From: Ophiosphaerella korrae
Lineage: Eukaryota > Ascomycota > Dothideomycetes > Pleosporales > Phaeosphaeriaceae
Assembly: GCA_028456385.1 (NCBI GenBank)
Contig: JALNQF010000054.1
Location: 179,533-243,532, forward strand
Length of the DNA stretch: 64,000 nt
Direction: 5' to 3'
Position numbers and translations under genes: made by a program. Within the stretch, counting starts at the first letter, position 1. Every line of letters starts with the position of its first letter. Below the pieces are notes generated by a model. It saw nothing but the letters and a program-made list of their open reading frames with translations, was not told where the DNA came from and made no database searches. This document shows, one piece after another, positions 1-10,865 of this stretch.

Positions 1-648
1 TCATACCACCTAATCGCGGATTGCCCCCCACGCGTGCAGCTGGTCAAAGGAATTTCCAAGTCTATAGGAGAGAAAAGGCTCCACATAGATATATTACGCT
101 TTCAAAACCGCCTTAGACACACGTATCTTTTTCGCGAGAGGCGCGGTACTGAACATAATGACCGTCTAGTATGAATTCGGGCGCCGCCCTGAATCAAGGC
201 TGATAATGATTTACTGCTTCATTGCAAGGCCCCTAAAGTCAGCTAATACCACTCTATGAGTTTAATACTTGTTTAATTGTTATAAGTGTTACTAGAGTTC
301 ACAAAGATAATTATGAGATAAAAGAATGCCCTTGTAACTTGAGGGTATAGGCGACAAAGTAAAGGTAGCATTTTGGGCGGAAGGGGTCAATGATACTTAT
401 AAACAGCACATATCGTTACTGATCTGTATAAATATATAGTTATGTTAAATATATATACAGAAATGGAGTTGGTGAAACTGTAAATACGCTCCACTTGTGT
501 CCCGGCACGCTAGGTGCCTTGCTATGCAAGGAAGGACCTTACTACTTCTAATCATTTAACCCTACAAGGGCTTGACTTAATTTCGTGATCACAAGATTGA
601 ATACTGCAAGTAGTCGCAGATTCTTTCCGAATCCAGATGGCCTAGTGG
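1..648. other. intergenic, no feature recognised
   Basis: No open frame of useful length and no RNA gene could be recognised. The stretch is moderately AT-rich but lacks the TA-saturated texture of the repeat island further right. Confidence 0.5.
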
Positions 649-2229
649 TTATGATAGTAGCGATTCGTTTAAACCTGGACGAGCGCGTTTACCATAACCA
701 AATGCCAAGTTGCTCTCTTTGGTAGTGACGAACAGGTTGCGGGCATTTTCAGCTGCGTTGCTGGTGCGTAATTTGTAGTGCCGAAAGCCGTCAAACTTAT
801 CACCGTCAGGATGCAATCCCGAGTCTTTGTATATGGCATCGGCGGGGGCTTCGGCCATCACGCTCGGGGGAAGGTACTGGCCGTTAGAGAGAGTTATATC
901 CTTGATCACTCGGCGACCCAAGGTGGCTGAAACGTGTTAGCATAGGTAATTTTGAGTTGAACTTAGAATCGCATACCAAGTTCTGGAGGGTAACAACGAA
1001 GTACTTCTCTCATGTACGAGTCAAGTTTCACCATTTGCTGTAGGACTCGCGTCGATAGCTCTCTATCATTTTCGGCTAGAACGCTGCGAATCTCCTCGCA
1101 CAATGAAGGAATATATTTAGGTGTGGCTACCAGAGTAAAAAATATTTTGGTAGCAGTCATAGTGGTCGTATGAATTGCGGCGAAAGTGAGTTGTAGCTGA
1201 TGCCTCGCGAGCGTAGGGATATCGAGAGTACCGTCACTAGTAGTTTCACGGGCCGTTATCCACTGCATCATATTGTCCGGCTTTTGCTAATTAGGGTCGT
1301 TCTTTTCAGCGTTAAGTCTCTGCTGAATTACAGGCTGAAAGAACTTTGCCCCTTTTAACTCTCTTTTACGTAGTCGTTGGAATTCTGGAAGGTGAGGCGC
1401 TAAGATAGGCCGGAGCCACGGGCACACGGCTCGGACCGCACCGGTTGATGCCATGATATCCAAAGTGTAATTAATTGCATGTTCGAGGAACTCTGGGTGG
1501 CGGCAAAGCTCTGATCCGACAAAGACGCGCCCAGGTGCTTGAGCTACAACGTTAGCAAGAGCCTCATAGATGACGACTCTAGTCCAGTCTTTGCGGCGAG
1601 GGAAATAGTGATTGATAGAGATATCAACCTCCTTATAGATAGCGGAGTTTAAATGTCCTTTGCTTAGGTTCTTACCAAGCATGATGAATCAGCTTGCATG
1701 CTTGACGCACCTAAAGCGGGAGTAAGGTCCAACTTGGTAGAGTGGGTCATACTCGCGACATATGACTCAATTCTAGTGTACTTGGTTTCCAAGGACCAAT
1801 ATGAGGTTTGCATCGTCCGAGGAGGATGATTATGTAGTCACCCCCTGGCCTTCTACCCGAATTTAGGAAAATTCCCGACGATGTCCTTAATCATGTTCAA
1901 GCCCTTGATAATGCCTGGAGCACAGCCCTCTATAAATAGCCGATACTATGCGGTAAACGGAGCCTTTGAACTACTTATGGTCAGTTATGGTCTATAGGCT
2001 GGTAGAGAATGTGAACCTTTTTATAGCCATCTCGGTACATCTGCGCTGCCGTCCCAAGGAACAATTTGCGCCGCTCCCCGCCACTAAAGGAGCCGCCAAA
2101 CACCGGCAATTTCGCTAATTTCAACCCGTAGTTGATTGTTGCAAGTAAGAATAGCAATGCAATAAACAAAGCAGCGAATGTAACTGTTTGTAGAGTATGC
2201 GCCGACCCTGCAATCGATTGGGGGTCCAT
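649..2229 (-). pseudogene. decayed cytochrome P450
   Basis: Fungal microsomal P450 remnant, closest by eye to ent-kaurene-oxidase-like/CYP503-type monooxygenases. The start at 2229 gives an N-terminal membrane anchor (about residues 18-38) followed by the usual linker. Exon 1 (2017-2229) probably joins 1970 across a 46-nt intron. The frame is then broken: a frameshift near 1930, stops around 1870, and degenerate sequence to about 1683. It resumes at 1682 with the helix C-F region (motif RVFVG, SELCR). An in-frame TAG at about 1284-1286 interrupts it. The I-helix region and the ExxR motif (EVLR) lie in 977-1271. A 50-nt intron at 927-976 (GTATGC donor, GCTAAC branch, CAG acceptor) restores the frame into 649-926, which holds the FDGFR motif and the heme loop. 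There FGYGKRARPG has Arg (CGT, 679-681) where the thiolate Cys belongs. The protein stops a few residues later, lacking the C-terminal helix. It cannot be catalytic as it stands. Family assignment is firm; subfamily is inference. Confidence 0.85.
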
Positions 2230-3134
2230 GATTGCAATGAACAGAAATGGGTTGATATGGAGAGTACTGCCGTTGGGAGCTGAAGTTGTCTTTATAGTCA
2301 AAAACGCCTGCGCTATAACCACTCAAGGAGTTTTTACATGGACTGACAAGCGTCCGCATCCTAGAATTGTAGCTCGTGGCGCGATAAACGATCTAGGGGG
2401 ATCGGACCATCGCATTCCTCAACGATGAGATTTGTTCTGTTCCTGCACCTACCTATCTAGGTACTAGTCCTGCTCATTTTCACGTGGCGAAGGGCTTGGA
2501 CTAGCACAGCAACTGAACGTCTTGAATGAAAATTCTGGCCCAATGTTGATCTGTTTTGACAAACAATAGGCGACGCTGTGATGAGTAGTAGCTGTAGGCA
2601 CAAATGCAAAGTGTATGGAGTGGGCGGCCATTCGGAATCCAGAAATCCGCTCTCCGAGTATTCCCATGCTATGCAGGTAATGTAGATAGACTCATCGCTT
2701 CAAAGTCATGGAGCGTCGTCGGCCAGTGCTAAGAAGGTAGCAATTTTCCTAATTATCAACCGTAATCTATATTCGATGTACTTAGCACTTTTATACAGTC
2801 GTAAAAATGGACTTACTGTATATTCCATTTTCATTGGTGTAATATTCTACCTTTTCCATTCCTAACACCAGAAATAATGAGAAGAGATAGGATACCACGG
2901 CGAGGTACAATTTAGGCATGTAGAACGAAAGAAGTTTATTCAGCTAGGCTTGCACTCCATCAACCAAATATCAGGAAATTACACACTTGATCTCTAACAA
3001 CTAAATTTTCCATTTAAATTTACTCCATTATGATCGGCCAATGAGACAAGATTACTCATCTCCTAGTTATGGAGCTTCAAATACACACACTTATCTCCAC
3101 GAATTCTAAATAGGGCCAGATCATTGATTTACCA
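2230..3134. other. intergenic; no supported gene
   Basis: This is upstream of the P450 remnant and downstream of the deaminase-like gene. A 67-codon minus-strand frame (2464-2667) has no recognisable motif or splice partner, and I do not call it a gene. Sequence around 2750-3060 is AT-richer and featureless. Confidence 0.4.
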
Positions 3135-5073
3135 TCAGCGAGGAGACTTGCCGCTCTGGTCGGGTATGACAAAGATGTCATGGTCATAATCTTGCTTCCC
3201 CAGCACAACATCGAACAATGGAAGTAGTTGTTGGCAATTTTTACACGGAACCCTGAGTACACTTAATTTAGATGCTTGACCGAGACTCGAACTATCGAAA
3301 AGATCCTTGAATGCAGCTGAGTTTCCAATCTGTGGGACTGCGAGGGAAATGCCCCGCAGTTTGCTCATGTTCGCATTGGCGTAGTAACGAGGTCTTAAGC
3401 TCAGTCATCAGCATTCGCATTTAAAAGGACAGTGTGTATATTGGATAGAGAGAGTGGAAGTACATACATGAGAGATGCTACACAATACGTTTCAGCACAT
3501 CTTCCGAACGGTGTTCCCGGCTTACTCCCAGGTTGCTCGAACCTCGCCCATACATTATCTAGTTTAATCTTTAAATCAGCTTGCATTACCGTGAGAAATG
3601 GAGCAAGCGCAGCCCTGAGACTATCTTCAGGGAGCTTTGGGCTCTGCTCTGAGTTATATGCTTTGTCAACGAGCTTGAAAACACGTGGTTGAAGATATTT
3701 CACAAGCACGTCGGTGAAGGCATTCAAGTCATAGCTACCGGCAGCTCGTTGATGCAAAAGCTGAACCACTGACTCTCGAATTGGACGCCAGAGTTTGGGA
3801 TAGCCTTTGATCTTGTCCAATGGGATAGTGACAAACATCGGTATTTGACTTGGATTCCCGGCAACTTGAAGAATTGCTGCTTGCTGAATGGGTGTGAGCA
3901 TGAGTTTTGTTGCAGCATTGCTTTCGTCCATCAATGTAAGCTCACGCAAAGACGTCCATAAATTTTCTACCAGCGAGTCTTCATCTTTAGGCGAGATTAG
4001 AGGAAGTGTTGTACCTGACCAATCGGTTAATTGGTCTCGGAGGATGAAGTCGTGTTTGTATCTATCCGACGTTCTGAGGGCATTGAATGCTTCTGCTTGT
4101 GTTGGAAAACTGGCCGAGCAAACGCGGGCTGGAGTACTGCCGTAGAAGTATCGAATCGGCTCGTTGGCTTCCGCATACATGACGCAACTCGTGACTGGAA
4201 CGTCTCCTGCGGTATCTATAATGATACCATTGTCCCCACGAGCTACAACAAATGCCAGATAAAGACATCGAGAGTAGAGCAAACCTAGTGGCAGGTAATA
4301 ATTCTGCCATGTAGGATTGTTGGAAGTGGGAATCGCAACAGAGAAGATGTATCCTAATGCTGTGGCGCCGTCGAGAATCTTGAATTCGAGTTTCTCGGGA
4401 ACGCCGTCCCCAAATTTCACTGGCGTGAGAATAGGAACTATACCCGCCTCTAATTCAGTTTTGATTCGTATAGCACTACGCCAGTTATTTTGAAATCTTT
4501 CAGGATTATTAGCTTATGATCGAGGTGTTTTGCTCAAGCTGTAGCGGGCCCATGTTGCTTATTAATGATACCTTTACGCACCATAAATGAAGGTGGTTTA
4601 CTAACAACACAAAATCTCAGATAGTAATTTTCTGTCTACTCGTTTCCAAACAAGTAGCAGAAGTAGAAGATTTGTTTAATTAAAATTCGTTCACTTACGG
4701 GAGGGGAAAGAAGTCTTCCAATAACCTTTTCACATGTGAAGCGTACTCCGCTCGAATGCCAGTATTTGGCCCGACGTCTGCACGAAGCTTCTCAACCCAG
4801 TCATAAAACTGAAAGTAATTATGTTAGTGACAATGTGATATAAAATTGATGCATTAAAGATATCAAGGCGTATCTGTGCAACTCACGCATAGCAGTGCTC
4901 AACTGGGCACAGGTGCCTCGACTAGTTGTGGATGATAATGTACTTACCCTGGCACAATCTGCATATGTATCATCAGAACCATCATTTTTCAGGGTCTTCA
5001 CCATGAAAGAGGCATCTAACTTGGCGGTTCCTGCAAAAGCTGAGAAGAGGGTTGGGCTCCAGTCGAGAACCAT
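3135..5073 (-). CDS. four-exon protein with deaminase-like CAE and PCxxC motifs
   Basis: Spliced model of 500 codons. Exon 1 is 4948-5073 (ATG at 5073); intron 1 is 4809-4947 (GTAAGT donor, CACTAAC branch, TTTCAG acceptor). Exon 2 is 4699-4808; intron 2 is 4497-4698 (GTAAGT donor). Exon 3 is 3489-4496; intron 3 is 3394-3488 (GTATTG donor, weaker). Exon 4 is 3135-3393. All three joins keep phase, and the total is exactly divisible by three. The long middle region (about residues 80-400) is not a family I recognise. Near the C-terminus the product reads GRCAET, and about 55 residues later VPCKNCQQ. A Cys/His-Ala-Glu motif followed by PCxxC is the zinc-binding and proton-shuttle signature of the cytidine-deaminase-like fold, so a nucleotide or nucleic-acid deaminase or a derived zinc domain is plausible. 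There is no signal peptide; it is probably intracellular. The CAE motif abuts intron 3, so that splice is the weak point. Function is inference; the gene model is well supported. Confidence 0.7.
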
Positions 5074-6054
5074 CGTGGAAAGTCAGAGGTCTTTGGCAGA
5101 ATCTTTTGCGCTGGTTCTAATGCGATATTTTTGACGAGGAAAAAATCCAGTCAGTTGACATTTACTAAACATTGGGGCTCTGAGGGGACGAGTTCACTTA
5201 ACGAGCGAATTTAACGGCAGGGTTCGCTGCGTGCCTTTGATGCAGGCGTAAAATGTCCAACCTAGTAAAATCCACCTTGCTCCTGCGTCTTAATCTCTAG
5301 CTCATCTCTCATTCTTGTCTTCTAATCCTGTCTAGGCGTCTCATTACTGTTGAAATTTTCGAGTGGCCGAGAGTCCGTAGGTAGCTCGTATAGTAGCGCC
5401 AATATTTGCGAGTGTGCGGCTGGGATGACTAGCACAGCAACTAGGTACAGATAGGGTTGCGTCTAGTGTGTCTTTGGAAGAGTGCTTGATACACCAGCGG
5501 GGAATGCTGTGTATGGGCTGGCTGAGAGTCTGTTCAGGATTTTGCCTCGCCTCCCTAGGTATTTTAGGTACGGTACGTGCAGTCCACCAGGGTCTTACTT
5601 TTGCATGAGTAGCTTCACTTGGCGAATATTCATTTGTTCATAGCGGTGATGACCAGGGTGAAGCAGCATGCATAGGCATTTCACACGCAAAGAGTTGCAT
5701 GAGGTCTCAGTAGTCGGCACGCTGGGCTAGGTGCGGCGGTGTGCGGTTGTGTGCGGTTGTGTGCGGTTGTGTGGCGACCAGTGTCGGCCGCCCACTTTCG
5801 CTCACGGGACGGCGCGCACTGTGGAGGCGGAACCCAGCTAGCTGCGAGGTACGCCATTTTTGCCAAGCCCTCCGCTAAGCCCAGCGACCACCATTGTCCG
5901 AATACGAAAGCGCCAGCCACAGGAAGACGTTTTCGTAACTTGTTTCCTTCCCCATTTTGAAGTTAGCATTCCGCATCCTGTTCTGAGCCCACGAGATATT
6001 CCAACATCAAGCTTCCTATTCAACTTCTCGAGCCAAATCGCCCAAGACACAATT
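5074..6054. other. divergent promoter region
   Basis: Separates the minus-strand deaminase-like gene from the plus-strand gene at 6055, so both promoters should lie here. It includes a short 10-bp tandem repeat (5731-5772) and a GC-rich segment (about 5700-5850). A 163-codon antisense frame (5838-6329, minus) overlaps it but looks like a by-product of the GC-rich sequence. Confidence 0.4.
5731..5772. repeat. 10-bp tandem repeat
   Basis: The unit GTGCGGTTGT is repeated three times perfectly (5741-5770), with a degenerate copy (GTGCGGCGGT) just before. It lies about 285-325 bp upstream of the start codon at 6055. No function is evident. Confidence 0.85.
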
Positions 6055-6559
6055 ATGCCCGTAAGTGCTCCTCTGAGACGGTAATCTTCGGCTTTCTCTT
6101 TCGTATCGCCTAACACTAGCGAAGGACCTTCCATCCCGACCAGGCGAATCGAGCCGACCCCGCCTTGCGCCCGAGCTTGAACCATCCCCAAAGCCAAAAC
6201 CACCGCCACAAACAGAGCCAGTCTTCGAAAACCTACAAGATCCGTATTTCGAGAACTCAAACTGGACCAACACCAAAGATGAGTTGGACCTCGATACCTA
6301 CTTTCATCCATTACGACCGAACCTTGCAAACGACTTTGGTATCCAGGGCTTGCGCCCAGTCATCAGAGAACCAGAGGTTGACGACTTTCTGCTGGTGGAT
6401 GACAAAAACACCTTCTACACGTGGAATCCCAATGATGGCCGGCTCTTCAAAATAACGAAACGGGGAATCGAAAAGATGACACCCAGCCAAGCCGCAGACT
6501 TGATGATGAATGGAATTCAACAGGACGACCTCATGCAGATGGCTAACCCAAAGTCCTGA
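6055..6559 (+). CDS. hypothetical 146-residue protein, two exons
   Basis: The coding frame 6125-6559 lacks a suitable early ATG. A two-codon first exon (ATG CCC, 6055-6060) followed by an intron at 6061-6124 solves this: donor GTAAGT, branch CCTAAC, acceptor GAAG before GAC. The join is phase 0 and gives 146 residues. The N-terminal third is rich in Pro, Ser and acidic residues (about residues 3-45) and probably disordered. The rest contains a compact conserved-looking stretch (VDDFLLVDDKNTFYTWNP, about residues 90-107) and a short acidic/Met-rich tail. There are no membrane segments and no signal peptide. I do not recognise the family. The alternative is a shorter protein from the internal Met at 6284, but the open upstream frame and good splice sites favour the spliced model. 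Confidence 0.65.
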
Positions 6560-7720
6560 GATTCCTCCTCCTGATTTTACTAGATCACAATCTTGTATAC
6601 ATTAAGTTATTTCATGCCACTACCTAATATCTCCAGGCATGCATATTTCCCCCGTATTGTAGCGTGGCTCCGTCTCTGAATTTCATCGCCGAAAATTTCC
6701 TTTCCTCCATCCCATATTGAACTGTGAAGGTTGAAAATCTTCTTAATCCAGTACCATTACTAGCTGCATAATAAAGATGATAAACTGAATTATCACTAAA
6801 CTGGAAAAACTAAATTACCTGCTCGTTACTTACAAGTCACCAAAAAAGAGATTCTTCACAATCGGGTGGAAGCTTGATTGCCGTTTCTTTTGTGTTCAGT
6901 CTAAGCATCTTGGGTTGGCTTGGAAGACGGCTATGGATTGGGTGTGCCTGTAAAATCTGCCCGCGGCCGCCCGTATTTTCCAGCGTCCGCAACAATCATT
7001 CGATCTACAGATTGATTACTCAATTAAGCACTAAACGATCACCCTAAGGACCGTGACCAGCCTAATCAAGTAATCAATCTGTAGATCGATTGATTGCTGC
7101 GGACTCTAGTACTTTCGTTCATCTTGGGCGCTATCCTTATTTTGTTGAAGCATATTATTGAAATCCTGTCAACTGGATGTACTAGTCTACAAGCGTGTAT
7201 ATTGGGGCCTGGATTGAGGTAAGAACTCAGCGCTGTAATGCATATGCGCAATGTGCTCAGCATGCAATAGACAAAGCTAACTCCTGGCTGCAGTTTTCAG
7301 CTACGCCGTACTTGTTACATATTTACTAAGTCATGCTGCTTGAAGTGAAACACTGGCAGGGACGAAGTAGGATTTCGCGGCCCAATGAACTTTATCATAT
7401 TCACTTTAGCCGCCATCTGTACACATGGCTTGCTGGCATTGCGGTTCAGCTGGTTGATCTCAGTCGTGGCGTCGCAATACTGCACCACTCCTGGAGAATA
7501 CAGCTCTTTTATGGTCTCACTCGCAGGGTAGCAGCGAGGTGAGCGAATTGGCTGCGGGGCTGGTACCTCCATAGCATATGGTCCATGTGATCAGCGTTAC
7601 ATGAGACCAAGCTTCAGCAGCAACCTCTGCGGAGCAAGCTGAAAGAGCAGCCAGCCACGGACGAAGTGTCTAGAGAATGAACCGATCAGCCTCCAAAAGT
7701 AACTCAGAGCAGCTCGTATG
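6560..7720. other. intergenic with one inverted repeat
   Basis: No gene supported. Small open frames here (for example 7066-7263 and 7315-7572 on the minus strand) have no motif or splice support. The only structure seen is the inverted repeat at 6985-7104. Confidence 0.45.
6985..7104. repeat. 36-bp inverted repeat with 48-bp spacer
   Basis: Arms 6985-7020 and 7069-7104 are reverse complements at 34 of 36 positions; each begins or ends with GTCCGC/GCGGAC. The spacer is 7021-7068. It could be a short foldback transposon remnant or a structured element. No clear target-site duplication was found. Confidence 0.85.
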
Positions 7721-7730
7721 ATATATAAAG
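7721..7730 (+). promoter_or_regulatory. TATA box of the gene at 7842
   Basis: ATATATAAAG lies about 115 bp upstream of the ATG, followed by a C/A/T-rich leader and CAAAATGG around the start. Placement and sequence fit a core promoter; inference only. Confidence 0.5.
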
Positions 7731-7841
7731 CCTCAAGATGTACCCAAGTTTCTCCATCACAGAACTCCGCAAGATTCAGCATCTACACCTAAGAACGGCT
7801 CTCCTAACTTCCATTCTATTCAAGAATCAATTCTCTTCAAA

Positions 7842-8629
7842 ATGGTCAACAAATACATCATCAAAATCGTCAACAATTCGGGTTCTCCCAAGAACTACGC
7901 CCTCTTCTCCGGCCAACCTGAGGTCACCGGACAAGTCAGTGGTAATATCTGGTCCAACGTTTTTGCCACTGCTGGAACTCCCCCTGGAGAAACCGCAGAA
8001 TGGGACATCTATAAAAATTACGTCGCTCTCAGCGCAACCTCCAGCGGTTCCCCAAAATCTGGTGTCACAACGAAGGTCAGCGGCCACAAGTCTGTGGAGT
8101 TGGGAGTGCAAAACACGGACGGTACTCACACTCCAGGCTCTTCCATCAAATACATTATAATGAAGGGTGGCTCTACGACAGACCCGGTTCTCATGCCAAC
8201 TTTTCAGACTACTGAACTCACTCCCCATGGCGTGGACAATGCGTTTGAGATTCAGACTGATTCGACCTTCACCTTAGATGATGTTAAAAAAGGTAAGTCT
8301 TGAGGACAACTGCTGCAAATGCAGCTTAGCAAATCTCGGTGTCCCAGGAGCTGACTCATTTCACAGGAAACTGGCTTGTCGGTGTTGGTAGCTCTGTAAA
8401 TGGTGAGGACGGGCCTGCTGCCATGTTTGCTCCCATTCCAGGCTCCAGCTACCAGGTCAAGCCTATCAATCAGTTCTGGGTCAGTTCCGGAGATTTTGTC
8501 GCTGGCGCTCTCGTGGACTATACGGTTGTTCAAACCTTGCCAACTAAGATCGACTTTTCGGCTCCTGGTGCCAAGGCTGAAGTCACGATTAACAACACGC
8601 CGCAAGGTGAAATGATCATTCAGAAGTAG
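7842..8629 (+). CDS. hypothetical protein, paralogue A of a tail-to-tail pair
   Basis: Two exons, 7842-8292 and 8367-8629, give 237 residues. The 74-nt intron (8293-8366) has a GTAAGT donor, GCTGAC branch and CACAG acceptor, and splits a Gly codon in phase 1. The product is rich in Ser, Thr, Gly, Val and Asn with alternating hydrophobic residues, suggesting an all-beta fold. It opens with KYIIKIVNNSGSPKNYALFS. It has no signal peptide, no transmembrane helix and almost no cysteine. I recognise no named domain. It is clearly homologous to the minus-strand gene at 8846-9665: both begin with an NNS..YALF motif and both have the intron at the same place and phase. A TATA box and good ATG context support the start. 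Function unknown. Confidence 0.85.
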
Positions 8630-8845
8630 GTGATGCTCTAGCATAGCATGAGGGGATATGTGAGGAGGAGTACGTTGGCTGTGACTGCCAGATCGCTGGA
8701 TGGAGGATAGAGGAAGAGATCACTGTTGAAGTCTACATGAATGCAATATGTTGATTGTCCTCAAACTTCTATTATTTGGCAACGCTGTGCTAACTATCCA
8801 CAAAGTTGAAGAATTAGCACAGGCGAATACAGAAAAGTTTCTCCA

Positions 8846-9665
8846 TCAATTAGAGTCGTCCTTGTTGATTATAACAGACAAGGTTCCGTGCTCATCATGC
8901 ACCAGAGAAACATTGCTGGGTTCTGACGCGGAAAAGTTGATTTTACAAGCAGCATTCTCTAGGGTTTCTGTAGTCGAGTCTCGTGGATTGAATGGCCTTG
9001 CAATAATGTAGAACACGTTTGAGGGCGTTATCTCATAGCGTGTGCTTGGGCTTGGACAGAACATAGCGAAGGGTCCAATATCCTTGACTGTTTGCGGAGG
9101 AGTTGAAACACCAAATCCGAGAACATAACGGCCTGAGATGATCAGTGTGAACACTAGCGACAAGGATAAGAAGTTCGCACGGACCTTCCTTAGCTTCTTT
9201 AAATGTGAATTGGTCGTTTGTGTGCAGGCAAAAACTACCATTCTTGCCCGACGGTGTAACAGCAGTCTCCCTATCGAATACTGGAGTGCCATTCTCAATT
9301 TTGACGTTACAGGTGGTGCCAGGCACAACTCCATTGTCGTCTTTCGTGTACCCAAGCGTAATTAGTTGTTTATCGACAATTTCCGTTTGTACCCCATCAA
9401 TAATTGCGTCGCGATTGACAGTGCCGCAGATAGCATAGAGCTTGGCACTAGGAATAGTGAAGAAAGCCTGACCACCTGTCCCCGCGACACCTTTGAAAAC
9501 CGTAATAATGTCGTTATGTATAGGCTTGGTAGCGGGCGAAATTATGGGGTCGGCTGTGAAAAGGGCGTATGATTGTTGCGACTGGGAATTATTTGTGATG
9601 GTAATGGTCAAAAGGTGGTTAGGATTGGTAAAAGCATCTGCGTCAGCCTTCGGTTCGCCAGACAT
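8846..9665 (-). CDS. hypothetical protein, paralogue B of a tail-to-tail pair
   Basis: Exons 9185-9665 and 8846-9132 give 255 residues. The intron 9133-9184 (52 nt) has a non-standard GTCCGT donor and a CTCAG acceptor and splits a Gly codon in phase 1. The start is taken at 9665 (MSGEPKADADAF) because the open frame further upstream has no ATG. It is homologous to paralogue A: ITITNNSQSQQSYALFT matches A's opening, and the intron lies at an equivalent Lys/Glu-Gly position. The sequence has diverged strongly otherwise; B has several cysteines that A lacks. It is predicted beta-rich and soluble, with no secretion signal. The two genes converge, with about 216 bp between their stop codons. Function unknown. 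Confidence 0.8.
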
Positions 9666-10865
9666 ACTCAAAGCCTGGATCTTTAAGTTTGTCGTGCAAA
9701 GCAACTCAGGAATGGATTTACCAGGGCAAATCGCACCGTGAATTGAGTGCCCATTTATGTAAAATTGATACGATGGTAGATTTAGGGAGCGAAAAATCGC
9801 TTAGACCCGTGGACGCCACTGCAGTGAATGTTGAGCTGAACAGCCGTAAGTGCTGGGTTGGAGTACGAGAAATCAAGCCACGGATCCACCGTGGGAACTA
9901 GGGCGCTTGTCGCAGGTTTAGTTGACTTTGGGTCAGCTCGCATCTGGGTGATCCCGAGGTGTGCAGGTGACTCGCTGCATTCATTGCACATATGCACGTG
10001 TCCATTCCAATGAACAACCTGCGTATGTGAAGCCAAACATCGCGTTGGTCGAGACCGTGACGTAACACGGCGTGACTTGACGCTACCTGGGGAGCTAACC
10101 GCAAATCGAATAGTATCGGAAGTTGGCGAACCCGCTTTCCGAGACTCATTCGCAACATGGTATTGACGCTTTAATCTCCCCCATCTTCACGCTCTATCCA
10201 TAACATCGTCAACAGGATGAAATTTTATCTAGGTGGGCATCGAAATCAATGCCAAACCATTGAACGAGAGTTTGTGTCGATTGCTATCCCATCGCGTAAA
10301 AAGCTAGTTGACATGCGGAATTTGTTTTCGGCAACAAATTAAGCCCTCCATTTGTCTTAGTCACATAACTGAGCATTGGTTTGTAGGGAGCTCATCATCA
10401 TCCACTATAGGTTTCAGGCCAGACTCTTCTACCCGCAGATCTTCCCAAAAGATACTGGCAAGTGCGCCCAACCTCATTTTCTCAAATGCCTCTGCAAATA
10501 GTTTCATGGCCTAGTCGTCTTCGGCTGTCATTGCTCCTACGACTAATGCAAGTCTTTTCTGGTGCCTCAATTGGGGTACCACGATTTTGCAGAATTTTAA
10601 TTATGGGGGCTACTGCTTACCTCGCCTTTAGCGTTTTCTTTGACGCTATTGCTCTATACGTGATCCGATTTGTACAAACTACGCCAAATGCCCTACCACT
10701 GCCTCATAGGCCGAAAGTGAAGTTTTTACTGAGGCGCGGCTTCCTCTTCATAGTGTTCTTGTCGCCGGTGAGGAATCGTCATTTAGCAAGGAAGGGACAG
10801 TTCAAGAGCAACAGTAACAATGATATCCTAAAGAGTAGGAACGATGATGGAAGGTCTCTTGATAA
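9666..10865. other. no confidently supported gene
   Basis: Upstream of paralogue B. Overlapping minus-strand frames (9782-10036 and 9898-10158) have no motif. A plus-strand frame (10462-11013) includes a hydrophobic stretch around 10600-10760 that could be an upstream part of the membrane-protein remnant at 10866-11313, but I could not join them by a convincing splice. Confidence 0.35.

Noticed and set aside
2499..5442. Exact 16-bp match GACTAGCACAGCAACT at 2499-2514 and 5427-5442
   Set aside because: The match does not extend beyond 16 bp and no duplicated flanks are seen; it may be chance.
5838..6329. 163-codon minus-strand frame with a hydrophobic, signal-like segment
   Set aside because: It is antisense to the spliced gene at 6055-6559, has no splice or motif support, and its length is explained by GC-rich sequence.
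9782..10158. Two overlapping minus-strand frames of 84 and 86 codons
   Set aside because: They overlap each other in different frames with no recognisable domain or start context.
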